Shown: in pieces, positions 11,044-20,380 of the stretch
Numbering within the stretch: position 1 is the stretch's first letter
Layout: every line of letters starts with the position of its first letter
Assembly: GCF_014529535.1 (NCBI RefSeq)
Contig: NC_050737.1
Location: forward strand, 8,332,302-8,396,301
Length of the DNA: 64,000 nt
Source: Bradysia coprophila
Taxonomy: Eukaryota > Arthropoda > Insecta > Diptera > Sciaridae
Reading direction: 5' to 3'
Program-made: the position numbers and the translations under genes
Notes under the pieces: model-generated
What the model saw: the letters and a program-made list of their open reading frames with translations, nothing else
Database searches by the model: none
What the model was told of the DNA's origin: nothing

Positions 11044-11361
11044 AATAGTAGATTACCAGTGAAGTAATTTCAAATTATTTTCCGTGTATAGTATGCTATT
11101 TTATTCAAACAGGTTAATAAGTTAACTTTACTTCACGGAGCTTAAATTTTACCGCAATTTTTGGAATAAAATATCTTTCTTGGCAACTCGGCTACGCCTC
11201 GATCGGTAAATTTCACACAAGAAGTACCATTTCCATCATTTACCCTATTGATAAGTAATGTACTATTGGCAGTGAATGGTCCAATTACCTCCCTAGTAAA
11301 GTAAAATTGCGTACCTCACACGGGAAATAATTTGAAATTACTTCAGTGGTAATCTAGTATT
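11044..11361. mobile_element. MITE with about 43-bp inverted ends
   Basis: The left end AATAGTAGATTACCAGTGAA is mirrored by TTCAGTGGTAATCTAGTATT at the right, and the pairing continues through AATTTCAAATTATTTTCC. The roughly 230-bp interior has no coding frame. Confidence 0.75.
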
Positions 11362-12362
11362 ATTGTTTTGCACGAAGACAATGGGGTAAAACATCAAATC
11401 GGTAAATTGCGGTAATATACATACCAAATTGAATTTTATTTCGCTTACTCAGTTCATTCAGAATGAAAATAAATGAATGATATCGTATCACAAATTTCGA
11501 TAAACTTTTGGAATGACCGATTCTACAGAAATTTATTAAATGTTCGACTGATTGTTATAACATCGACGGAACATAGTTTTTCCTTGTACTAACAGAGAGT
11601 TTTACAGTTTTGCTATTGGTGGAAATTGTGGGGCAAAAAAAGTGTTTTCCACATATATTGGGTCGGGTAAGCATTGCAGTGAAAGTGTTTGAACAAAGGA
11701 GAATAATTTGTAATGATTGGTAGATTAGGATGATGTAGTATGACTAGAATGAATCGACTTTTGATTTTTTTATCTTTTGCAACATTTGTACGAGAAAAAA
11801 CAATTCGCTGATTTTATTTTATTTTGTAGTTAGAGACATTCACTCAAAGGCTGGTAGATTTTTCTGACTTGCTTGTAATCACCCCTAAAACCGATAATGT
11901 GTACCACAAAGTGACTGATTTTTTTTTTTACTTTGAAGGCAACAGAAGCATGATACTTGTTCATTCATTTTAAGGGTATGGTATCGTTGGAGTCTCTGCA
12001 GTCAAATATGAAAAATGATCAGTAACCACATTAAGGATACGTTCACTTACATCACAAACAACCGTATATGTACTCTCAATGCCGGAATATTTTACTGGAT
12101 CCAACCAATGAATGTAACACACAAATTCTTTAACGGTTGGATTCATTTTCATGTAATAAGCATTCGTGCACTTCCAAAATTTTGAAGATCAAAGGATGAA
12201 GCTAGTAATGTCAGTAGTCAACACGAAATTAAAGCAAAAGTGATACGTGCCTCCGAATTGTGGTCAGGAAACGGTTGACGTGAAAATAAGGTGTTACTTG
12301 TTTTTTTTGTACTTCACACGTACCCCCACGAAGAAGTGATAATAAATTCGACTTAAAAAAAA

Positions 12363-12462
12363 AATCTCGCGCCGCGTTATTCACAATAATTCACAAAGTG
12401 ACATCTTCCTTATACGAAATGTGTCAAAAAGTGAATTATTGTGAATAACGCGGCGTGAGATT
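12363..12462. mobile_element. 100-bp foldback MITE, copy 1
   Basis: The arms CTCGCGCCGCGTTATTCAC and their complement at 12435-12462 pair almost perfectly, with a centre near TTCCTTATACGAA. A second copy lies at 25005-25108. Confidence 0.85.
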
Positions 12463-12657
12463 CCTAGCAACCGAAAATAAATTATTAATTTAGAAATCGA
12501 ATAGAATATCGATAGGCTTCCTACAAATGAGATTTACCAGAGACGTGTTTTTAGAACAATTTTTACAACATTAATTTGTTTTGTTCCAATCGCAGCTTGT
12601 CCACGCTTTTGCTGTTCGCTTAATATCACATCATAAAGTGAATAAATGTGTTGCATC

Positions 12658-12849
12658 CACGACAGAGTAAAGTTAACCAGGCAGGAGCGCTGATTTTACT
12701 AGGGACCTGAATAATCTAGTAGTCCTACATTTTTTACGATTTTTGTTTTTTCAACTTATGTCAGTGTTTATTTGAGTTCATTTTCATACTGTGTTATTTG
12801 ACGTTTCGAAAATGAACCGCTACTGCCTGGTTAATTTTACTCTGCCGTG
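12658..12849. mobile_element. hAT-like MITE, copy 1 (192 bp)
   Basis: Inverted ends CACGACAGAGTAAAGTTAAC and, at the right, complement CACGGCAGAGTAAAATTAAC. The flanks GTTGCATC and GTTGCAGC differ at one base, consistent with an 8-bp target duplication. Two further copies of the family lie at 53085-53271 and 57229-57415. Confidence 0.8.
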
Positions 12850-13616
12850 GTTGCAGCTCAATTAAATTGCTGATCGAATATCATTCTCTTCGTATTATTC
12901 GCAAAACAAATCGAACGGATAGTAACCTCTTATCTACAACGAGTACATACATAAACGACGAGCTATCTTTACAACAAAATGTATAATCAAACTACAGAAG
13001 TGAAAGATTTTGTATCACACACCAAAGGATACTTTAAACAAAAGATGTAACAGATCGTAATCGTAATCTGGCGATTTTCATCTTTGTTTCAATACTTCAA
13101 GTATTTGCTTCAAGTGACTGAAGCTCTTTCCAGAATTAACAATAAATCATCAATTATACTGCCTGACTCTGTAAGATTGTTGACCAAAGTTGAAAAGTAA
13201 CGGAAAACAAAGAGGGTATAGAGAAAAGAAGAAAAAAAACAAATAATAACCTGTACGTGACATCATTGCAAGAAATCACGAGATGACTATAGTAGTAAAC
13301 CATAACCATTAGAACGATCATCCTTCCATAAATATTGTCTCTGGCTGAAGAAATATCCTACAATTTTTTTGATATTACAAAATGGAATGCTGTTGCTTTG
13401 TGAGAATGGACTTTCTCGTTTATTTATATCTGCAATAATAAGACAGTAATATCTAATATAACCGGAGAGAAAAACTGGTACGTGTTAGTATTTCATTCTG
13501 AACGCATGTTATTGTTTGAATACATAAACGCAACTCGTTTAGGAATACTTTAGCGTAATGTTTATCTTGCTAAGGGTTTTAAATGTGCTCAAGATTTTCC
13601 TTCCGAAAGATGATAG

Positions 13617-13814
13617 TTATTCCTCACGCAAACTGACTGGTAAGTGGGAAATATACACAAATGTATCATCCGTATAGTCATTCAAAGTCAAGACCTTTTC
13701 GGTGCAGATATCATAAATCGTTTGCTGTGAACATTTCCCTATGAAACTATTATGGAATTCCCCAAAAATTGCACAAAAAAATAAAAATAAAATGTAACGA
13801 GACTTTTCATCCAT
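13617..13814 (-). CDS. Possible small secreted protein or first exon
   Basis: A 65-residue open frame. After a charged N-terminus (MDEKSR) it has a hydrophobic run YILFLFFCAIFGEF that could be a signal peptide, then a polar stretch with two Cys (KCSQQTIYDICTEK) ending SLREE. It may be a real short gene, or exon 1 of a longer one, but there is no promoter signal and no recognised family. The AT-rich surroundings make chance frames common. No function is assigned. Confidence 0.22.
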   Translation of the reverse strand: MDEKSRYILFLFFCAIFGEFHNSFIGKCSQQTIYDICTEKVLTLNDYTDDTFVYISHLPVSLREE

Positions 13815-14515
13815 ACTTCAAGAAGCAATGATTTGATGGCATTTTTCCTGTGTGCTTTACTGCTCATAACAAATACGGAGAACACGTGTCGCTTTTAGAA
13901 GGAAATCTCCGGTGGGACGATGCCATGATGTGAAGATAGTATCTGTTTTTGCTGCTTTGCATGATTCTGTAGAGTTTCATCGAATGAAAAAAGATCTTCG
14001 TCTGAATTAAATTATGAACGGGCGGCTAAACTATTTGCTATCGACAACGGCGACATAAATAAACAATGAGTTGTAGATAACGTAGTCTTATTATAGCAAA
14101 ACTAAAGTCTGAACAATTGCAGTGAAAGATTTTAGTACCATCTTTCTGAAATACTGAGATCAATATAATTCAACAGTGAAAGGTCTAAATTGCAGTATAA
14201 AATTGAAGACGTACGTAGGTCATAGCGTAATATAACGACAAGTTTCACTTTTTCTATCAGCCCCTTGGCTCTACAGATAGGACATCAGCTTATCGAGATT
14301 TTGCTCGGTTAGATTGAGGTTTTACATAGTGTGCTGCTGTTTCAACGTTTCTTGATTTCTTACAAAATGATTACAATATATGGCACGATGATAAACTAAA
14401 GATGTCTTTCAGCTCGTCTATGAAACTTAAGCATCACATTGATAAATGATTGCAAAAATGCATTTTAATTCGATAGAAGACAGTAAAATTTCGAATGTAA
14501 AATAACTGAGTCCAT

Positions 14516-14977
14516 CTAATTACCGATAGCAGCTGTCGTCGCAGAGGTTAATTGACCGGTACATGGTACTGTTGCGACCAATACACCATCATTACTAATT
14601 GTAATGTTAATGGATGCCGGATCGGTACCGGCTGGAAGCGACATCTCCCGATGATATTCCATGAAAATGTTCTTGTTATTAGACCTTTCCTCGTGTTTGG
14701 CTCGAACAATTATTTTTTCATCGGTTGTTTCCACCGATACTTCTTCGGGACGGTATTGACTGACATCAAAGGTTAATTTTATTGCCTTCTGATTGCCATC
14801 GTTGGTTATCAATACTGAATCATTATTAAAGAATCGTTCCGTTCCCGATGACATTAGCCGGTCCATTTCGTTGTCCATTCGTAGCATTTCATCGCTGAAG
14901 CGTTGTCGCATCCGTGATAGTTGTGAGTCGATTAAACTAAAATTTCCCAATGAAACTTGGTGACGTCGGTTGTCCAT
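14516..14977 (-). CDS. Small heat shock protein (alpha-crystallin domain)
   Basis: Intronless, 153 residues. Residues about 61-139 form an alpha-crystallin domain: AIKLTFDVSQYRPEEVSVET, then the KIIVRAKHEE strand, MEYHREMSLP, and the DGVLVATVP strand. The N-terminal part is short and polar, with no transmembrane segment. Small heat shock proteins are ATP-independent holdases. From memory the domain is closest to the insect HSPB8-type (Drosophila CG14207) group, where the matching strand reads YREYNREFLLP. Here the first Arg of that motif is Met (residue 106), at the position of the conserved alphaB-crystallin R120. There is no clear C-terminal IxI motif. The start codon has A at -3 (AAAAATGG). 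A minus-strand ATTAAA lies about 50 bp past the stop. Confidence 0.9.
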   Translation of the reverse strand: MDNRRHQVSLGNFSLIDSQLSRMRQRFSDEMLRMDNEMDRLMSSGTERFFNNDSVLITNDGNQKAIKLTFDVSQYRPEEVSVETTDEKIIVRAKHEERSNNKNIFMEYHREMSLPAGTDPASINITISNDGVLVATVPCTGQLTSATTAAIGN

Positions 14978-15118
14978 TTTTCCTTTTCTTGGTTGTTTAG
15001 GATCTGAAGTACAGGCACTAAAGTCTACTATGATCGATAGAATCTTAATTTCACACCGTGGAATTTTGTCAGTTTCAATTTGTTTGAGGAGTTTTACCCT
15101 TTCAACATGTTTCAGGAT

Positions 15119-15185
15119 CTTAACCTTTCACAGACGGCAAGAATATCAGCAGTCCCACTAACGGATCTAATACTTCATTTGATCT
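15119..15185 (+). repeat. Dispersed repeat fragment (CAGACGGCAA family)
   Basis: Begins TTAACCTTTCACAGACGGCA and continues with CTAATACTTCATTTGATC, a diverged match to 17636-17820 and, inverted, to 57771-57927. Confidence 0.5.
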
Positions 15186-16046
15186 AGGCATTTTCAATAG
15201 ATTCTTTTCCGTCAAACACGCACGTGAATGTCCTAAATCTAATCCATACTCAACCTTGATCACAATGAAAAAAAAAACGCTTCAAATATTATGGATACTA
15301 CGGTATGTACATCAATCTGACGGCGATTACTCTTGAAATTTAATCTTCATCCATTGTCTCAATTTTCTTTTTCCCTTTTTTTCCATTTTCGTTTTTATCT
15401 TACGTCGAACGAAATCTGAATGAAAAACTCATCTCTGCCATGACTAACAAAACATAATTGCTGTCATTAAATGATTAGAAAGTTTCTATTTTCGCTCCAT
15501 AAACAATAGACGATGAAATGAAATTAAATGTAACAGCGTTAGCACTATAAAGCACACAAGAACGTACTATGAGCTTTCCTAAGTTCCCATCGTTTGACTC
15601 AAAATTAAATCATTTAACAATTACTTTCATCACATTTTCTTGTTTCATGGATAATATGGTTACCTTTTTTCTATCTCAAAGTGGATTATGGCTCGATGAA
15701 ATTGTTTTTTTAGACACATAATGCAATATGTTGGCGAGCAAGGGTTCCTTCTATTATCTTTTTTTCTGGGCGGTATGGAAGTTTCATATTTTATAAGCCT
15801 TTGAAAGTTGAAGGTTGCTTTCGACAATGAAAAGACGAAAAGTTTGACAAAATATTGTGGAGAATATTGTGACGGTTACATAACTGATAATTTGAATAAG
15901 ATAATTTAGCTGGTTTGGGTGTATGCAAATCTCGTGTCATATCGTAAACTTTTCTGTGACTTTCTATATCGACATTAGAATGTCATTGCTTATGAATTAT
16001 ACATTGTGTGTACATCTTGGACGTATACAGTTGGAATTTTTTAGGA

Positions 16047-16214
16047 TAACTGTGGATTTACATAGCAACGTAAAAGTGACAGATGCAAAAATTTTCTCAT
16101 ACGGCAACTCGAAATTTCATTCATAATTTTAATTTTATGAATGAAATTTCGGGTTGCAGTATTTAAAAAACATTGCATCTGTCACTTTTACGTTGCTATG
16201 TAAATCCACAGTAA
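16047..16214. mobile_element. Near-perfect foldback MITE (168 bp)
   Basis: The arms TAACTGTGGATTTACATAGC (left) and their complement (right) pair for about 75 bp with few mismatches, through AAAAGTGACAGATGCA and GAAATTTCATTCATAA, leaving a very small centre. Transcribed, it would form one long hairpin. Confidence 0.85.
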
Positions 16215-16591
16215 CAATGTTTGACCGTTAAGAGTTTGAATTTGAATGAAAACCCAACGATTTTTTTTTATCACAATTATTTTTGTAAAGGAAAATGAAA
16301 ATTCAACATGACAACGATAAAATTGTTAGATATTCGTACAATTCAAAGTTTTAAAGGTCAAAAATTACTTTAATAAAAAATTCAGATTTTTTTAGAATTT
16401 TGTTTTGACTCGCATATATTTGAGTGTTGATTGAGATAGTCTAGACTTTTTTTTGGAAATTCTAGACAATTCTTATAACTTTTACAAATTTTAGAATTTT
16501 CATGGATTTTTTCTGGAAATTTCAACTTTTACGCATCTCAAAACTTGTACAAATTCTAGAAAATGTAAGAAATTTTGGTATCGAGGAATCT

Positions 16592-16787
16592 GGCACACGG
16601 TGCCGAAAGAACGCACTTTCAAACTACGTATAAGGTGAACCAGCACACGCAAGCTTATTGCAGCAAATCCTTTTTAGTCATGTCATCGACTTAATGACTA
16701 CTTTTACAAAATTTTGGTATCGAAAAATCGTGAGCGAGTTCACCTTTTACGTAGTTGAAAAATGCGTTGTTTTTAGCACCGTGTGCC
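16592..16787. mobile_element. MITE with about 50-bp inverted ends (196 bp)
   Basis: GGCACACGGTGC at the left is mirrored by GCACCGTGTGCC at the right, and the pairing continues through ACGCA, CAACTACGTA and AGGTGAAC. A 127-codon open frame overlaps the right half but is treated as chance. Confidence 0.75.
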
Positions 16788-17635
16788 AAATAGATCGTGG
16801 ATTTGAGCACTATTTCAAGGGACTCTCAATGATTGACGCTGTCGGCAAGTCGGTCACTTCTGTCATTTCACCAAACAATATTTTCATGGACAATGTGATG
16901 GAAAATTTAATTTCCAAACAAATGATTTTGATTTTTAAATTTCGTATCTCAAAAGACCGACTCGAAGGCAGTGCCATCGCTGATTTTTGCGGTAGTGACG
17001 ATAATTTCCACAATCTATTACCCCACGCCGAAATTTTTTGACATTTTTCGACAAACTTGTGCAATTTCTAAAAATTCGTAAATTTAAAGAAACTTTGGAA
17101 AATTTTAGAAATTTCTACAAATTATAGGAAATTCGAGAAAATTTAAGACAACGTTTAAGAAAAGTAGGAGTCATAAAGCTGATGAGCCAGCAAGAAACTA
17201 ATCTATAATTCACTCAAGAATGCCTTTAATCCAGTAAATAATTTTAAAAAATCTGATGAAAACACGTATTCACTTCTATTTGTTTCTAGGAATAAACTCA
17301 AAGAGTGTTAGGAGCTACAAAATTCTTCACTAAAAATTTCAATGAATAGTTCTAACAAATGTTAGAAAATACTATGGCCGTAGCTAGCCGGAAGGGAGGA
17401 TGTAAAGAAGGCAAAAATGTTTTTGTAAGGTGAAATGAAAGAAAAATCGGTCTACTGCAACTCTCAGGCATTGTCCATATTGCCCGTTAGTAGCTCGAAA
17501 ATACAAATCGAAGTGTCTTGGATTCTCTTTCGACGCTTATATTTTGAAAGACTCGAGAGCGTCTAATTTGACAAACGTTTTTCGAATATAATTTCATATT
17601 CTATTAAAAGCACTCATGCGAAAGAAGGCTGTAAA

Positions 17636-17820
17636 TTAACCTTTTACAGACGGCAACCATATGACCAGAATTATTATCTGGTCTATTACTTCCATCGATC
17701 AACGTATTTTTAATCGGTTGATTTCAAATCTTGTACTTCAATTTTTTAACATGCATTTTACTATATAAGTGACCATATAACCCACAGCTTGCCATTTTTT
17801 TTGTCGTCGTTATCGATAAC
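17636..17820 (+). repeat. Dispersed repeat abutting the GPCR exon
   Basis: TTAACCTTTTACAGACGGCA to TCGTTATCGATAAC matches 57771-57927 in reverse complement over most of its length (words TTTTTAATCGGTTGATTTCA and ATTTTACTATA). It ends about 50 bp before the splice acceptor of the first GPCR exon seen here. Confidence 0.7.
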
Positions 17821-17869
17821 ACCCACCTCAAAATCTTTTCAAACCAAATTCTTTACTTATTTATTTCAG

Positions 17870-20380
17870 GTTCCTAGCTATTTGGTGGCCTCTAAAGCTA
17901 CAAATTTCAAAGAAACGAGCTCGTGTTATGATTCTGGGCATCTGGGTCATCGCACTGTTGTCGACAATTCCATGGGCTCTGTTCTTTGAATTGGTACCCA
18001 TTTTTCCAGAAGCTCCAGATGTTATGCTCTGCTTAGAAATCTGGCCACCAGGTCTCGACGGAGCACTGTATTTTTTGCTGGCCAATTTAATTGCATGTTA
18101 TCTGTTGCCAATGGTTTTGATAACATTATGCTATGTCCTAATTTGGATAAAAGTGTGGAAACGGTCAATACCGGGCGACTCGAAAGACGCTCAAATGGAT
18201 CGAATGCAGCAGAAATCGAAAATAAAAGTGGTGAAAATGCTGATTGCTGTCGTCATATTATTTGTTCTCTCTTGGCTGCCGCTGTACATCATCTTTGCTA
18301 GGATTAAGTTTGGTAACTCGATTGCATCACTCACAATAATTGAATTTGTTTTGACCGCGAGAACTTTTGTTCTTTTTTAGGCAAAGTAATTGAACCGAAA
18401 GAAGAAGAATTCCTGCAGATAGCAACTCCAATAGCACAATGGCTAGGCTCGTCAAACTCTTGCATCAATCCCATTCTCTATGCATTTTTCAACAAAAAAT
18501 ATCGACGAGGATTTGTAGCAATTATCAAGTCTCGCAGTTGTTGTGGCCGATTGAGGTTTGTTGCAATGGAAATATTTTGCTGTTGAAGCGAAATAACTGT
18601 CAGTTTCGTTACAGATACTACGAGAATGTAGCCATTGCTTCATCATCGACAAGCACTCGTAAATCGTCGCATTATCACAACAAAAAGGCCCCATACAGTC
18701 CATCTATCAAGTCAGATGCAGTTTCGTTCATCTATGATCAAAATTCCAACAAAAAGCATAACATCATTGCAAAACAGGATAGCAATCTCTCTAGACAGAT
18801 GCTATTAAAACAAGACAGCAACATATCCCGACAATCCTTACTCAAACAGGACAGTAGCGGCTCCCGTCAAATGCTCATCAAGCAAGGAAGTTGTGACAGT
18901 GTTCAGCGACAAGACAGTAATGTGTCTCGACAATTGCTGTTGAAACAAGACAGCAATGGTTCGAAATATGTTTTATCCAAACAAGATTCTCAAATATCGT
19001 ACATTGAAAGCAAAAAGGGACAACTGATCAGACAGGATTCCGATTTGTCGAAACGGGAAATGTTAATGAAGCAGGACAGTACCATATCGTACATCGAGCC
19101 AAGGAAAGGAACGTTGTGCAAACAGGACACGCAAATTTCCTATATTGAAAGCAAAAAGAATTCGTTATGCAGCCAGGACAGTGTTGTTTCGTTCATTGAA
19201 CATAAGCGACATCAGCTGGTTAAACAGGATTCCATTGTGTCGTTCGCAGAGCAAAGGCCAGGTAATCTTAAATTTATTTCAATTAAATAAAATGGACTAA
19301 CCACGACTCGATTGTGCTTACAAGTTCAGTTAGCAGCTCTTCTAAACTGCGATTTTTTTTTGAAGAGTTTTGTAGAATTTTTGTCTCAGTAGTCGACAAG
19401 TTTGTAAAGCCTGGATCTCGTTTACCTTACAACAATGGAAAGTGGGATGACTTTTCATTGTTTGGTAATAAACGGAGTGACTGCGTTTCTTGGTTTAAGC
19501 ACGATACGCAGTTACTCCTTACTTTTTCCATTGTTGAAAAATTAGGCCGAATCCGTACTTCACTCCGTTTACTAACCGTTTTCGAACGAAAAACTACTCT
19601 CTCTCTCTGTCTTTCTATTGTTGTAACGTACACTTAGTGAACCGCTATTCCAACTTTAAATGAAAGTTGCAAGGCGTAAGTGCGATTCTAGCTTCAAGCT
19701 AACTCAACAGCACAGAATGTGAGTCGAGACTTCAAGCTAACTCAACAGCACAGAATGTGAGTCGAGACTGCACATTGAATTGCCAGTTATGGGTTTGAAA
19801 TTCAATTGGTTATTCGGTTTGCGTCTCGGATTTAGTACCGATCACGTCTTAATACATGATTGTAGGTCTCGTATAAAAATGCCTTTCACTCAGCTATGCA
19901 AAGGCATATGACGGTGTTGTTTTGTCTTTTTTCAGAGCTTAATCCGCACTTCACTCCGTTTACTCACCGTTTACGGTACAAAAATGGAAAGAGGTCGTGT
20001 TTAATTGTTTTAATCTCTCTTTCCAGTAGAGGTTCATCTCCCTCGCAGAGTACGGTCAATTCACAACGCACAACAATGTTACATCCAACACTCGATAAAA
20101 AAAGTCTTTATAATGTGTCCTTTCCCATTCCCATGAAATTTCATCAATTTTTCGAATTAAAAAGCAATTGAAAATTTTTGTAGAATATCGTCGACACCAA
20201 CTAGTCAAACAAGATTCCGTCATATCATTTGCCGATCAACGACGGGGCTACCTAACCAAACAAGAGTCTGTGATACATCCATCCTCAAACCGTAGTGGTG
20301 ATGGCCATCACGTGTCCATATTGAAGAAAACCGATTCACAAGGAAGCTCTCCCCGACGTAACATAGAATTTGTGGAATAG
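17870..20380 (+). CDS. Class A peptide GPCR, 3' exons (TM4 to C-tail)
   Basis: Partial gene. Exons are 17870-18312, 18381-18555, 18615-19261 and 20184-20380 (introns 68, 59 and 922 nt), about 487 residues. It opens FLAIWWPLK, just after the usual DRY region. Next come TM4 ([20 protein letters not shown]), an ECL2 Cys (MLCLEIW), TM5 ([20 protein letters not shown]), TM6 ([20 protein letters not shown]) and TM7 with [12 protein letters not shown], then [19 protein letters not shown]. The usual CWxP Cys is Ser. The family is neuropeptide-receptor-like (SIFamide/NPFF-like or an arthropod orphan relative); the ligand is unknown. The roughly 250-residue tail is about 14 repeats around KQDS with SRQxLLK or SYIE spacers. 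The last exon ends [10 protein letters not shown]1-3 exons were not found. An unspliced third exon would stop at 19290. Confidence 0.85.
19430..19545. repeat. Inverted repeat in the GPCR intron
   Basis: ACAACAATGGAAAGTGGGAT pairs with a complement ending CTTTTTCCATTGTTG, and GGAGTGACTGCG pairs with CGCAGTTACTCC. A nearby word, CACTTCACTCCGTTTACTCA, occurs at 19949 and diverged at 19557, so this is probably transposon debris. Confidence 0.6.
19693..19768. repeat. 38-bp direct tandem repeat
   Basis: Two exact copies of a 38-bp unit (19693-19730 and 19731-19768), starting TTCAAGCTAACTCAACAGCA and ending GAGTCGAGAC, in the GPCR intron. Confidence 0.9.

Larger units (their letters stand above)
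14978..17635. other. Intergenic DNA between the sHSP and GPCR exons
   Basis: AT-rich. It holds two palindromic elements (16047-16214 and 16592-16787), a fragment of a dispersed repeat at about 15119-15185, and clustered AATTTTAGAA-type low-complexity words at 16380-16560 and 17050-17160. The upstream GPCR exons were looked for and not recognised here. Confidence 0.45.
18772..20274 (+). repeat. KQDS tail repeats in the GPCR coding sequence
   Basis: About 14 diverged units, each with K/R-Q-D/E-S or a close variant. Early units are 11-13 residues ([12 protein letters not shown]); later ones are 15-17 ([15 protein letters not shown]). The array continues across the 922-nt intron, since the first unit of the last exon ([14 protein letters not shown]) matches the last of the exon before. 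Confidence 0.85.

Noticed and set aside
15470-15500. Heat-shock-element-like AGAAAGTTTCT near the sHSP
   Set aside because: The spacing between GAA and TTC is three, not two, and no array of three units is present.
16658-17041. 127-codon plus-strand frame
   Set aside because: Overlaps the arm of the MITE at 16592-16787; no domain or start context.
18439-18614. Start of a 283-codon frame overlapping GPCR exons
   Set aside because: It is out of frame with the receptor exon and reads through the 59-nt intron; only the part after 18615 is real.
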